A DNA stretch of 64,000 nt from Catonia carolina (lineage: Eukaryota; Arthropoda; Insecta; Hemiptera; Achilidae), in NCBI GenBank assembly GCA_035578175.1, contig JAQMRL010000008.1, forward strand, positions 59,762,541 through 59,826,540. The letters are read 5' to 3'. The position numbers were made by a program, and so were the translations under genes. Shown here piece after piece: positions 1 through 10,831 of the stretch; the first letter of the stretch is position 1; each line of letters begins with the position of its first letter. The notes below the pieces were generated by a model that did no database searches, was not told the origin of the DNA, and saw only the letters and a program-made list of their open reading frames with translations.

Positions 1-430
1 CTGAGTTGATCTACACTTTTTCAGACCCCCTGAACCCAAAAAAATGTTTTTCGTGATGGGTCTGTGTGTGTGTGTGTGCGCGCGCGCGCGTGCGTGCGAG
101 CAGAATATCTCAAAAACGAAACGTCGTACGAAGTTGAAACTTTAATATATATGCATTTAATATGTATATACAGCTTTAATATGCATTTTAGCGCAAAAAT
201 GTATAAAAATGTATAACAATAATATTTGTAGAAAATTAAAAAATTTACAACTTTTATTTCTAACATTTCTTTCTATAACGCTTAGTTAAGCGGTAATTTT
301 TTTTTTAATGAAAATCTGTAAAAAATAGATTTTGTTATGATTTCGGCCTTGGTATGCATTTTACAACAATGGTGTATATAATCGAATTTATAGGAAATTA
401 AAAGATGTACAAAAGTACGTATTAAAAGAT
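1..430 (+). mobile_element. Family D repeat, partial copy at window edge
   Basis: The piece starts inside the element, at the conserved 'cagaccccctgaaccc' segment, and runs through its internal (GT/GC)n tract at 67-92. It has lost the middle block found in other copies: the 'gaagttgaaact' segment passes almost directly to 'gctttaatatgcatttta'. It ends near the conserved 'aggaaattaaaagatgtac' stretch. No coding capacity is visible. The copy is truncated by the window start, so its 5' end cannot be judged. Confidence 0.75.
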
Positions 431-1150
431 AATTTTCAAAACGATCTTTGTAGGATTCCGCTGATATACTTAGTGATCACTTTTATGAACTTTTCGGATA
501 ACAGAAAAATCTAAAACATAATTAATAAACATCTTAACATATAGCGTAGAATTGAATCACAGGTAATATACGGGACGCTGTTTAAATGTTAACATTAAAC
601 CGGTAAATATACTACGTAGTAACGGAAAATGTCAAAATTGATTAAGAAACTTCTAAAAACATAAATTATGTATGCAATAAACGCCGCAAGATTAATTGAA
701 GAAGATAATTTATAAATCAATTCAAATAATGTAACAAAATGTTCTCAGTGTGTAAACAGAATGTTAAAATTACCGTAGCACTTATTATGAAATAAAATTA
801 ATGTAACATTGACCGCAGAATACTCAACTTGTTAACCTTGGTAGAGATGCATGCAACCTTTCCAGCAATGCGTTCATTCATTTTTCTAAGATTTTTATCA
901 CCTGTTTGTTTGCTCAAAGACAGGGTTTGAAAAATTAAAAATTATGTTAAAATTTAATTAGGTTATTGTATTTTATTTTATTAGGTTCAAAAATAATTAA
1001 TACGGTTTACTGGTATCTTGTTTTTATATAAACAGGGTACTATGATCCAAAATATAATTAGTACTTATTTTTACTGCTCAGATGAAAAAATGTCAAAACG
1101 TATAATTGAATCGTTTTGTTTGTTCCTGAGTCATTGTATGTTAATTTTTT
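431..1150. other. Unannotated AT-rich stretch
   Basis: No gene, RNA box, terminal repeat or motif that I recognise on either strand. The sequence is AT-rich with frequent stops in all frames. Confidence 0.5.
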
Positions 1151-1154
1151 CAGT

Positions 1155-2195
1155 GAAAGAAAAGAGGAAACCTGGTATGAAATGACACACAACTTTTCCT
1201 TTTGCCAATGTAAATAATGAGCAATATAACCTATTTTTAATTAGTAGCAGACAATGTAAACTGAATAACATAACCTAATTTTAATCGTGAGTGAATGATG
1301 CAAAACGAAAGTTAACCTGTATGGCTTACAAATACGGAAAAACACTCCTTTACGCTAAACTAGGCTCTGTAGAAAAAATGCATGAATTAAAAGTGGTGTA
1401 GTTTTTTTATTTCCTTTAAGTTTAATTATAGACACATTTGTAAATACTGAGGCTGCAATCTTAATAATTACAATTTCTTCACCGATTTTTATGAAAACAA
1501 AAGACAACAGATAACATCTTAACGTATGTCAAAAAGGAAAAAGTACGTAAGAGGAAAAAGAGAGTTTTTCCTCTCTAATTACAGGAAATAACAGAGAGAC
1601 ATATGGACGTGTCCATATATAGAATATTAAATTGATAATGGTAGATAATTAACGCTAAACAGATCGTTGTAGGAAAATTTGCTTGAAATGAAAGTTGTAG
1701 GGTTTTAAAAGTCCTGCGACTTTTGTTATAGACACTTTTGCCTTAAAAGCATATTAAGGCTGAGGAAAAGCATTTTTCCCTATGAGAGCATAGCCTCCAT
1801 AACAATTTCAGCAGACTTAGCGCTTACCATATTTTCAAGAGCGTAAAAATGTAGTCGATTAAACGGGTTTTTTTAAAATATCGTAGGAGCCGTGTTTTTG
1901 AGAAAATTGCAAAAAAATTAAAAACCGCACGCATAAACTACTTCTTCTGGTTGAAATGTTTGTATCAGATCCAGTAGTAATATCCAATTTGAGTTCCAAG
2001 TTTCAGGTTTGTACTATTTTCCATTCTTGAGATATTTTTTTCACACGTAGACACGCACACAGACTAATCTCTCAAAACATATTTTTTTTGGTTCAGGGGG
2101 CCTGAAAACGTGTACATCCGGTGAAAAATCGACTTGAAAACAATACTTTCTTTCTTTAAATATTCATATAAGGCAAGAGAAAGTAATAATGACAA
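1155..2195 (-). mobile_element. Family D repeat, near full length, with internal insertion
   Basis: Read on the minus strand the copy begins at 2195 with the conserved 'actttct...gcc' end. It passes the 'cccctgaacc' segment near 2090-2105 and ends near 1160 at the weakly conserved 'tttcata' tail that follows the 'ggcaa...aaagt' motif. The collinear match to other copies is broken between about 1500 and 1645 by extra sequence that contains a 78-bp block repeated exactly at 3393-3470. It is therefore an old D copy carrying a younger or recently copied segment. Confidence 0.75.
1563..1640. repeat. 78-bp exact direct repeat, copy 1
   Basis: By eye every base is identical to 3393-3470. The block contains the near-palindrome ATATGGACGTGTCCATAT (8-bp arms, 2-bp centre). 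It lies inside a degenerate family D copy whose other parts differ clearly from their relatives, so the exact match stands out. Confidence 0.9.
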
Positions 2196-2199
2196 ACTT

Positions 2200-3015
2200 C
2201 TGCTATAAAGCATTCATGTTAAAATAGAGAAATTGAAGACAGATGTATCGAGAATGCTAAATTTAAATCTAGGTTACCAAAATAGATCCGGTGTATTGTT
2301 AAGTAGCTTAATATTTGCTCAACAATTCTATAAGCTTACAATACTATAAATTTAATATTTATTGTATTTGTATACAGATTGCAACTGTTTAGTATGTTCC
2401 GTGTAAATGGAAATATATTTTTAATCTTAGTACTAATTTCATTTGAAAATTTGAGTTTAAAATATTTGAAGTTTTAAATAAAAGTAATATTCGTATTAAA
2501 AAAGTAAAATTAAAAATGTTTGTTTTCACTCAATATCTCAAACAAGATTAATATTTTCATTCCTCAGTATTTTTTTACTATTTTAGATTTACTTTTTATC
2601 CTACTTAGGGGCGTTTTAGTTCATGTAATTTCAGTTCTGGAAACTCATTCTGCTGCCCCACTTCAGAATTATTTTACTGTAGGTTTTCATACGTATTCCG
2701 TTCATCCGGTGTTTGTGTTCTTGGAAGCCCTTGCAGTTTGAAATCAGTAGACTATTATGTTTTCTGGGTTTAATTTAACTTTCCCAATATCCGCAAAATA
2801 TTTTAGACCACTTATCTGACAATTTTAGTCTATTAATTAGTAATAAAAAAGAATTTTTATCTGTAAAAGCCAGAAGATTACACCCAAGCGACACTGCTGA
2901 GTACTGTCTATTTCAAGATATACGTATTATTTAAATCTTATTTGCTAAAGATTTTTGTAAAGATTGTTTGTAAATAATTCGTTACAGTCAAAAGAATAAC
3001 AACAAAACGAAAGTG
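2200..3015. other. Unannotated AT-rich stretch
   Basis: A 73-codon open frame at 2520-2741 has no recognisable domain and looks like chance. Nothing else is supported here. Confidence 0.5.
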
Positions 3016-3019
3016 TTGT

Positions 3020-3225
3020 GCAGCAGTTTCACGTTCGTATGATATGTCGTTATTAAGATATTCTGTTCATACACTCACACATAGACCAATCGCTAAAAAC
3101 ATTTTTTTGGGTTCAGGGGGTCAGAAAACGTGTATATCCGGTGAAACTCGATTTCGAAAAATCGATGAAACATTACAATACTTTCCTTCCTATACTATAT
3201 TCATTTAGAGAAGAAATAGTAAAAT
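3020..3225 (-). mobile_element. Family D repeat, 5'-end fragment
   Basis: Minus-strand match to the first 200 bp of family D only. It includes the 'cccctgaaccc' segment (about 3105-3125) and the 'aaagtattg' start near 3190. The (GT)n tract is reduced to a short ACACTCACACATAG-like piece near 3072-3086. Confidence 0.7.
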
Positions 3226-3392
3226 AGAATAATATTTTACAAAATAGCATCGTAAAATAATTTTACGAAGGTGGTAATGTCAGACAGTTTTGCGTTACAT
3301 GTTGGTCGTTGTTAGAGAGGAAATATATTAATATTCTGACTTTGTCCACGTGGATTGTGTTCGAACAACTATATACGGTCATCGGATATTTT

Positions 3393-3470
3393 AGTTTTTC
3401 CTCTCTAATTACAGGAAATAACAGAGAGACATATGGACGTGTCCATATATAGAATATTAAATTGATAATG
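3393..3470. repeat. 78-bp exact direct repeat, copy 2
   Basis: Identical to 1563-1640, 1,830 bp away and in the same orientation. It is flanked by different sequence on both sides, so this is a discrete duplicated segment and not part of a longer tandem repeat. Confidence 0.9.
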
Positions 3471-3474
3471 ATAG

Positions 3475-4310
3475 GAATATGATACATCATTTTCAATTAT
3501 CATTGAATTTTGTTAGTCCGTGTTTGTCTGAAATAGAATTTAGTTGTAATTTTCATATTATTAATTAGATAAAACTGTTTTAGTTGATAGATTATACTCG
3601 GGATAATGACAGTACCATTACGTTCAAAATAAAATAACACAAAGCTTTTACCATAGGACCTTTATGGTAATGGTTATATAAGTACCATAGCTGTCCTATG
3701 CCGTTTTACTCTCATGTTTCCATCATATTGTGAAGTTGGCTAACCTGAAATTCATTTTTAATAGACTCCCAAAAGGCAGCTAGCAGACCACTCTCAATGT
3801 AACTACTGTTACATTGCCTGCTGTTACATTACGTAAGACCCCCGTTACCTTCACTTCTTGATCATTACGTCTCTTTCTCTCTTTGGAGTCTCTATTCAAT
3901 GCGGTAAACCACACTTGTTTTTAATCTTTCTTGCTAAGAGAAGGGGTTGAAAATGTTGAACGTAGTACTTGCACCCTTGTATTTGAATCAAATTGCAATT
4001 TGTTTGTGTCGTATTTGATATCAAATGTCTAAAAAAACTTCCTACTGCTGTTTGTTTCGTATATTTTTAAACTTTTCTTGTTACAAATTACACAAGTCTT
4101 CTCCGGGCCATCTGAGGTTATAATATTCAGTCCGGATCATCAACACTAACTGTATGGTAATGTTTAAAGTCTTTTCAATTTAAATAGTTGCTGCTTAACA
4201 TATCAGAGTGCGTTCTTTACTACGTCAATAAAAATCACATAAAAATTAATTCAAAACTACTTTAGGACGCTTACGCCGCTACTGGAGTAGATGCTTGTTG
4301 AACTAAATCT
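3475..4310. other. Unannotated stretch with a small perfect palindrome
   Basis: No gene recognised. At 3795-3816 there is a perfect hairpin: CAATGTAAC, loop TACT, GTTACATTG. No poly-T tract or terminal repeat accompanies it, so I give it no function. Confidence 0.45.
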
Positions 4311-4355
4311 ATACGGTGTAAAAGTGTTGTGAAATACGGTGTAAAAGTGTTGTGA
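4311..4355. repeat. Tandem duplication, two 22-23 bp units
   Basis: Two consecutive copies of a unit beginning ATACGGTGTAAAAGTG. The second is one base shorter. Simple replication-slippage type duplication. Confidence 0.85.
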
Positions 4356-4639
4356 CATTGATAAATTGGTGTTTTATGGTGTCAATTATGTTATTTTCTT
4401 GTGCTTTAACAAAAGTTATTGTATGAAGTTACAATCGGTGGAATTTATTAACTGACTAGCACTGGCCATCTTGTTCAAGAGTTGTATTGTATCCCATCAG
4501 GCTAGTTATTCTTTGTATTCCTTTATGTTCTTTCTATTACCTAGTCTTTTAATTTTTCTAGCAAAAAGTAGAAGGATTGTTTCGTTTCTTTTATTTTTTT
4601 TATTACTAATCGTTACTTAATCTTTATTATTCTAAACCC

Positions 4640-5035
4640 TATGACCGGCTACTATAAAAGAGCCGAACTTTCTATTGATTCAGTTTAGTAGTAAATTGGA
4701 TGTGAAATTATAGTGATTATTAGTTTGTTAAACCGAATTTTTACTTAACGCGGCGTGTGATTATTTATCAGATCTTCGTATTACAAAATATAAAGTACAA
4801 TTGTTTGGTTTTGTAAGTGACATTAATTTATTAATCGTAAATGGTCATGTTTTCTTTTAGTTAAGTTTAGCAATAAAACTTATGTTATTAACCATTTGTA
4901 ATCAATTTAGTCTAAGTAGTTAAATAATTGTAATATTGTTTTTTAAATTGATTAATTTTTTAACAAATACTTGTTATAAGTTTAAAAGTAAGTTCTACCA
5001 TTTAGTATTAACCGGATCCGGAAAGAACCCTGAGC
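4640..5035 (+). mobile_element. LTR-like segment with core promoter and polyA signal
   Basis: This segment resembles 14070-14490 on the opposite strand, notably at 'cgtaaatggtca' (4837-4848) and at the shared 'atccggaaagaacc' end (5015-5028). It carries TATAAAAG at 4653-4660, an arthropod-type initiator TCAGTTT at 4680-4686 and AATAAA at 4872-4877. TATA, initiator and polyA signal in this order within 250 bp is the usual layout of a retrotransposon LTR. No TG/CA ends, primer-binding site or internal gag/pol is visible, so a solo LTR is the best guess and another promoter-bearing repeat is possible. Confidence 0.4.
4653..4686 (+). promoter_or_regulatory. TATA box plus initiator
   Basis: TATAAAAG at 4653-4660 lies 29 bp before the A of TCAGTTT (A at 4682). 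That spacing is the standard one for an insect RNA polymerase II core promoter. It sits in the LTR-like segment and not before any host gene. Confidence 0.5.
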
Positions 5036-5039
5036 AAAT

Positions 5040-6085
5040 GTTAAAGTACATATTATATATTTGTGATGGTATCAAAGTGTGAAAGTAAAAATTTAGAGCA
5101 GAAATACTATGAGTACGATGTTCCTCTCGTGTTGCAAAGTTTGTAATAAACAGAATTTGTTCCGAAAAGAAATATCAAATACAAAATCATACAGTATTTG
5201 ATGTAAATTAAATTGCAGTTTATACGTACTGTAATCCATGCCTCTGTTGTTATTATTATTATTATTATTTGTTTTATTTTAATTTGTTTGATAAGATTTT
5301 GTCAAAGATAAATTTGATTTTTTTTTATGTGTTATTTGTAATAATGTAATTATTTATTGTGTTTTAACTCATGACAATAATAATAAGGTTGGTAGATTCT
5401 TGTTTAATTACGTGAATATAGTACGACAGTATTTTTACTCCAGGGAAATAAAAATAAGCTGTGTTAAGTAATAATTATGATACAGCAGCTTTCTTTTATG
5501 TTTTTCTATTCCCAGGACAAAAGAAATTTAGTGATTTTGTTTTTTTTTCCAGTAGAGTTATATATAAATGAAATGTTTGTTAATTAAAGTAATTATTTCA
5601 TTTACATAATTTGTTTACCCTAGGGCATAAATTGAATTTAATTAGTAAATAATATTTTAACTGTAGATAAAACTTAAAAATTTAAATTCTTCAAAAATAT
5701 GTTTATTTTGAATTCTTTAGAATTGTTTAAAAAATGAACGATATCGCCTGAGGTGTACTCAATGCTTATCAAAAATTTAGACTTAATTTTGGTGAAGTCC
5801 CTATTTTCTGTAAATATGTGTACGCTGTATACGTTAATTTTAAATTAAATCTTCAGTTATTTTCATAAAGTAAAAAAGAAAGAAAATTCAAAGAATATTT
5901 TAATTTTTCTACAACTTCTATTTCAAATAAAATTTCATCATTATTTTCTCAATAACTGTAGGGCTAAAATAGAAGGAAAAATTAAGAAAAAGGCAAACCA
6001 GATGACTTTAACGGAAATATTTTTGTTGCAATTGTACTTTTTTCCACTGAAATTGGTAAAGTTTAGTGAAAAATATATATTTTTT
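5040..6085. other. Unannotated AT-rich stretch
   Basis: Contains a short (ATT)n microsatellite around 5248-5270. Otherwise no coding, RNA or repeat signal recognised. Confidence 0.5.
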
Positions 6086-6089
6086 GTTT

Positions 6090-6265
6090 TACGTAGGACT
6101 GTTCTGCAATTTCTGCTAATGTAGATGACGGATAATGGTGATTATGGAAATGAGTGATTGAAAAATGCCAGACGTGACTAGGAATCGAACCCGGGGCCCC
6201 GGCGTAGAAGCCACCAGTTACGCTAACCACTACGCCTACGGGCCGGTAGTTTAACTGTAAACCAA
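6090..6265 (-). mobile_element. Family B SINE, tRNA-derived, full length
   Basis: Read from 6250 downwards, the head has an A box of the form TAGGCGTAGTGGTTAGCG and a canonical B box GGGTTCGATTCC (6180-6195 region), so the head derives from a tRNA. A non-tRNA body follows, ending 'attgcagaacagtcctacgt', the family B 3' end. It is directly followed (plus strand, 6276 on) by a truncated family D copy, so it sits at or beside the D breakpoint. Confidence 0.8.
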
Positions 6266-6269
6266 AATA

Positions 6270-6950
6270 CACAATGTAGTTTATTCGTGTCATTTTTCAC
6301 TTTTTTGCGAGTTTCTCAAAAACGGCTTCTACGATTTTGTTTAAAAATCACCTCATTTATTACATTTTTTATGCTCTACAAGATAGGGTAGGCACCCATG
6401 TCTGCTGAAATTCTTGGTGAGGCTGTTTTCTCGTAAAAAAATTGTTTTTTAAGATTACGACTTTAATATGCATTTTACCGCAAAAATATATCTAGTAAAA
6501 GTTGTAGAGAATTAAAAATTCTACAACTTTTATTTCAAACTTCTTTTTGTATAACGGTATTGTTTCGCGGTAATTAGCGATTTCCCGTTTTTTCTCACGA
6601 AATCGTGTAAAAAAATTGATTTTTTTTAAAGATTTCAGCCTTATGCATTTTACGACAAAAAAGTATAATCAAATTTATAGGAAATGAAAAGATGTACAAC
6701 TTTAATTAAGGCATATTTCTCTACAGAGCCTAGTTTAGCCTGAAAGAGTAATTTTCCGTATGTTTAAGCTAAACTGAGGTTGATTTTCACTTAGTCTTCC
6801 ACTCATGGTTAAAATAAGATTATGTTTTTTGAGGTTATTTTTTTTTGGTTTATTTCTAATGTTATATTACTAATGTTAGGTTATATTATTAATTATTTAC
6901 ATTGGCAAGAGAAAGTTGCGTGAGTGTTTCACACCAGATTTTTATTCTTG
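6270..6950 (+). mobile_element. Family D repeat, 5'-truncated
   Basis: Collinear with the last two thirds of family D, from 'gtagtttattcgtgtcattt' (6276) through 'gcattttaccgc' (6470) to the 'ggcaagagaaagtt' end near 6904-6917 and the trailing 'gtgtttcacaccaga' (6925-6939). It contains a perfect internal hairpin with 12-bp arms, AAAAGTTGTAGA at 6497-6508 and its complement at 6520-6531. Confidence 0.85.
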
Positions 6951-6954
6951 TATA

Positions 6955-7740
6955 CATGGAACACATGAAATGGAATTTTTGAAATATCGAGTTTAATAAT
7001 TGACTTACAATGTTGTTGCATAATTTTTCAATGTTGGTATGCATTTTAAACATACTCAGTATTGCTATATATAGTATTATTATTATAATTTCTACTGTAT
7101 TTGAGATCGTTGCAGCATGTACAATATGTAGAATATTATACAGGGTGTCTAGTAAAAGGGTAGTATGAGGTTTGTTCTTCATGTATGTGAGCCAAGTTTA
7201 AATCAGGAAGCTTGTGTAACGTGCTATGTATTGTTTATGAGTCTGCTGGGAGATTGCATCCTGAACGGCACCTGCTTTGCATTTTCTCCGTATTATAACT
7301 GGTATTATTATTAATAGTGTTATTATTATTTTTTTGTATTTTAGCTTCACATACATTACATTATTGCAACTAAAAAGTTCTTATAATGTACTCTACTTCA
7401 TTATATTACTGAGGTTATGTATTCCAGGCAAATCTTTACTGATTTTTATTAAACGGAGCAATATACTACCGGAAAAAGTTAGCTAATATCAATATATTAT
7501 TTTTCCCAGTAACTTTATTCACAAGTGAATCCATATATTAGTCTTCCAATCGAAACAATTGTTTGTAATATTTTAGAGCATGACCTAAATAAATCATCCA
7601 CCAACTGCTGTATTTTATTTCATTAAAGTGCTACATTTGTGTATAATAAATCAGATTTCTTTACAACATATATTGGTTAAGATTTATCTCTTATTTAAAT
7701 TGCATTAATTTTTGTAATACAATTTGTAGATTACTTAGTA
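6955..7740. other. Unannotated AT-rich stretch
   Basis: At 7140 there is 'acagggtgtctagtaaaag', which resembles the ends of several insect DNA transposons, but no partner end was found. Two open frames of 69-97 codons have no recognisable domain. Confidence 0.4.
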
Positions 7741-7744
7741 TAAT

Positions 7745-7890
7745 TTATTGCTTTATACCCGACTGTTTTGCACATTAATACTATTGCAGACAGTAACGGA
7801 AAACAGATGAATATGTTTGATAAAAAAAAAATGATGGATTTGATCGGGATTTAAATCCGGGACCTTTAAACCGATGGTTCATTTACATTC
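7745..7890 (-). mobile_element. Family B SINE, degenerate
   Basis: Minus-strand tail 'caaaacagtcgggtataaa' (7750-7770) is the family B 3' end. A degenerate B box 'gatttaaatcccg' is near 7845-7858. The head is too worn to identify the parent tRNA. Confidence 0.6.
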
Positions 7891-8082
7891 TTTGTTATAG
7901 TGTTAGAATTTGTAAAATTGGAAAATGTATTCGCCGATGAAATTTCAGTGTTTATCATCAATAAATTCAAATATCATGAAAAAGTACATCGTTCTTGTTT
8001 TTGAGAATATATTTACGTCGAGGCGAGAATAAATTTTATTTTTGTTCATCGACTATATGGCCTATATATGGACTATATATAG

Positions 8083-8455
8083 CCCGTAACAGAAAGATAT
8101 AGTGTTAAATTACATTACATTGATAAAATGTTGCATTCGATCTGATAGTTCCAGGGTTACAAAAAATAGTTCTGTTTCTTATCACGTAGTCAGTCAATTA
8201 TATTACTGAAAGATGCAAAAGATACAAGTCAGGGTTATCTCATCTGAGAGTAATGAATTTCGTTACACATCCAGACCCTGTGGTGAATGAAATGAAGGTG
8301 TCATTTGCAGGGTGGAAAGTAGATGGTTTACGGAGAGCCTGGTATGCTGATAAGCATTCTTTTCTTCTCAGTGAGGAAGGCAAATGTAAAGCACTTCTGG
8401 TTTTACTTATTAAAGCCTCTAGTGGTTCAAACCTGCCTTTCGACTGATTACCGAC
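8083..8455 (+). mobile_element. Family C retroposon, near full length
   Basis: Starts 'cccgtaacag' and runs through 'agttccaggg', 'cagtcaatta', 'gccaga...gtggtgaatga' and ends in 'ggttcaaacctgcctttc'. An open frame from 8253 (64 codons, beginning MNFVTHPDPVVNEMKVSF) covers a stretch that is also open in other copies. No intact Pol III box was found. The (AAC)n tail seen elsewhere is missing here. Confidence 0.8.
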
Positions 8456-8499
8456 TATATTTATTTAGGAATGTATATCATCACAAACATACGGATTAG

Positions 8500-9250
8500 A
8501 CCTTCTGGACTGTTCTAGTTTCAAACTTAGTGATCTGCTATTTCATGAAGTTGGGTCGCTCATTTCTTCCGAAGTGTCCAATACTGCGCTGTCAGGTTGG
8601 GTTGTAAGTAAACACCTGTTACGATATTCGATCATCTGGCATCTTCAACAAATGTCTATTCTTGCCTGTGTTTTGGAATAGTTTATATCACCCCTGACAC
8701 TGCAGGTTCATGCCTAAAATTTTAATTTCGTTTTCCAGCAAACGATACTCAGCTGAAGATGGTAACAGTCTCGTGTGAGAAGTCTCTATTCTGTATATCT
8801 GCTGAGCAGTCAGGGTCCAATACTCTGATCCATACGGTAGATCAGGTAGAACCAGGAGGTGTAAGATTTTCCAACAGTAGCCCGGACTTCTGACCAGAGT
8901 TTTCTTTTAATTGTTTATTTGCCTTAGAAACTTTTCCAATTTAAATTATGCATCTCGTGATTCCACATAATATACACCACATCCTAATAAAACAAACAAA
9001 TGCACCCGTTGTATTAAGGTCTTTTCATTCAGAACTACTTTGCTTCTAAGTCGATCAGTTTCCCTTAAGCCCTTCACCTTAACCTTTTGTTAAAAAATCA
9101 GGAGGTTATATCGCTCAGGAGTTATATAATGACCATTGCAATTTATCCTCAGAGTACTCCACCCATGCAAATAACACCAAATCATCAGCAAAAGCCAAAA
9201 TTTTTATAGTCGAATTCTCAAAACCCTTTTCCTTAAAATTTTTTTGAATT
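8500..9250 (-). pseudogene. Non-LTR reverse transcriptase relic, catalytic box to C-terminus
   Basis: On the minus strand, near 9175-9215, the frame reads ILAFADDLVLFAW, the catalytic FADD box of a LINE reverse transcriptase. Further along come GSEYWTLTAQQ (about 8810-8780) and RMPDDRIS-type residues followed by TYNPT (about 8650-8600). These match the usual order of the C-terminal half of such proteins: active site, then the YGSE-W block, then the 'MPDDR..' block. Several stops and frameshifts break it, and the region between the FADD box and GSEYW is badly worn. It lies between two oppositely oriented family C copies. Confidence 0.65.
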
Positions 9251-9365
9251 TGGTGAATGGGTTACAGCTGCGGGATCCATACGGATTTATTCTTAAATAA
9301 AATTATTAAAAAAATGTTCTTGTTTAAAACAATATTGATATTACACTCACATTTTACATTAACAA

Positions 9366-9755
9366 AATTGTTGTTAAGGTCGTCAGCCGAAAGGCTGGTT
9401 TGAATTTTTAGAGGCTTTACTGAGTATAACGAGGAGTGAGGTGGTTTACCAATGCCTTCCTCACTGAGTGGAAAAGTACGCTTATCAGCATGCCAGGCCC
9501 TCGGAAAAGCATTTACTTTTCCAACTTGCAAATGACACCTTTATTTCATTCACTACAGGGCTGTATAATAAAATTCATTACTCTCAGAGGAGTTAACTCT
9601 GACTATTAACTTTTACACCTGTACCTTTTCTGTTCTTAAATGCTTTAGTCATATATTGGCTAAAGATGTAATAAGAAACAGAACTATTTTTTGTAGTACT
9701 GGAACTAGCAGATCGAGTGAAAATAATTTAACACTCCACCTGCCTGTGTTGGGCA
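9366..9755 (-). mobile_element. Family C retroposon, full length
   Basis: Minus-strand copy ending (at 9366) in 'taacaacaattttgt', a worn (AAC)n tail, and starting near 9755 at 'cacaggcaggtgg'. It carries the shared frame: FPRAWHADKRTFPLSEEG is open around 9450-9510. With 8083-8455 it forms an inverted pair around the reverse-transcriptase relic. Confidence 0.85.
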
Positions 9756-9759
9756 AACA

Positions 9760-10550
9760 AAATTATAAATTAAGATTTCTCAGAGAAAACCTATTAGTTA
9801 TTTAAAAATTTTTCTCTTGTTCTAATATCCCACAGCCTATTTCAGTAATATATGATAAATTGTGTTCTTAGTTTTAATACAACGTAGAGTTATTAATTTT
9901 ATTTTATCTAGTTGGGGGTATCTAATTAGAGAAAATATGTTCCTATGAAATGTGAAAACAGAACTGTGCATTTAATTGTTTTCTTTTTCTACTTTACCAG
10001 ACAGATGGAGTGTATCTTATCGAATTCTCCATTTGGCTAAAATTGAAGTAAATTGTTGAACGTATAGACGAAGATATATAAATAAAATTGAAAATAGCTC
10101 GGGTATGTTTCTGGCAGTACACGAGTTGAGCTAGACGAGTAAAGAGCATCTGAACTGAACTGCTTGCTACTTTATTATTAGATCAATATAATATACGGTA
10201 TACATATTTGCTGAAACAATATATACATATCTGAAATCCAATGTATTAAAATATAAATGTAATTTATATTTTATATTTATTAGCACTGTTTTAAATTGTT
10301 ATTTGTACAACAACTGGTAAGACAGCCATCCTACCTTCAGCATAAATTACTAGTATAAGACGAACTTTTGTTTACTGTTATATATTTTTCTGCAGTTTTA
10401 AATATAATTTTAAGTTTAATATTGCATGAAATAACCAATACTCTTCAATTAATCTCTTTAAATTTTGTTTAAAATAAAACTAGCCTTGCGAAAAAATTCT
10501 TACAATGAATCGTAAGTGATATCATTGGAAACATTTACATCTTTAATATG
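9760..10550. other. Unannotated AT-rich stretch
   Basis: No gene or repeat recognised. AT-rich throughout. Confidence 0.45.
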
Positions 10551-10675
10551 GATCGTGATTTTTTTGCGATCTCGATTGATAGTTAGATATATTGAACATG
10601 ACACTACACAATCAATATAGATCGCACGTCAATACTCTCGTTCTGCGGACCACAGCTCAGTAAACTAAACATGTG

Positions 10676-10831
10676 ATGATGGACATAAATAGAAGAAAGG
10701 CTTGCACAGCTATTTTGATCGCGGGCGCGTTAAAAAGAAGATTTTTTCGTAAGCGCCGGGTGGAAGATTGGCTACGAAAACAGTATCAGTATACGCAATT
10801 AAATTTATTACATGAAATTCTTCGCCCATAA
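10676..10831 (+). pseudogene. PIF/Harbinger-type transposase, N-terminal stub
   Basis: A 51-codon frame beginning at tandem ATGs (10676, 10679), with an in-frame stop just upstream. Its basic stretch LKRRFFRKRRVEDWLRKQ followed by LNLLHEILRP resembles the 'RR.WVR.WLL.R...G.Y..LL.ELR' start of PIF/Harbinger transposases. The frame stops where the family C copy begins ('cgcccataacagg', 10824 on), so insertion of family C probably cut the gene after about 50 residues. The DDE catalytic part was not found downstream. The match is short and made by eye. Confidence 0.5.

Noticed and set aside
7140..7160. DNA-transposon terminus 'acagggtgtctagtaaaag'
   Set aside because: No matching inverted end within several kb. 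The similar phrase at 26440 belongs to different sequence.
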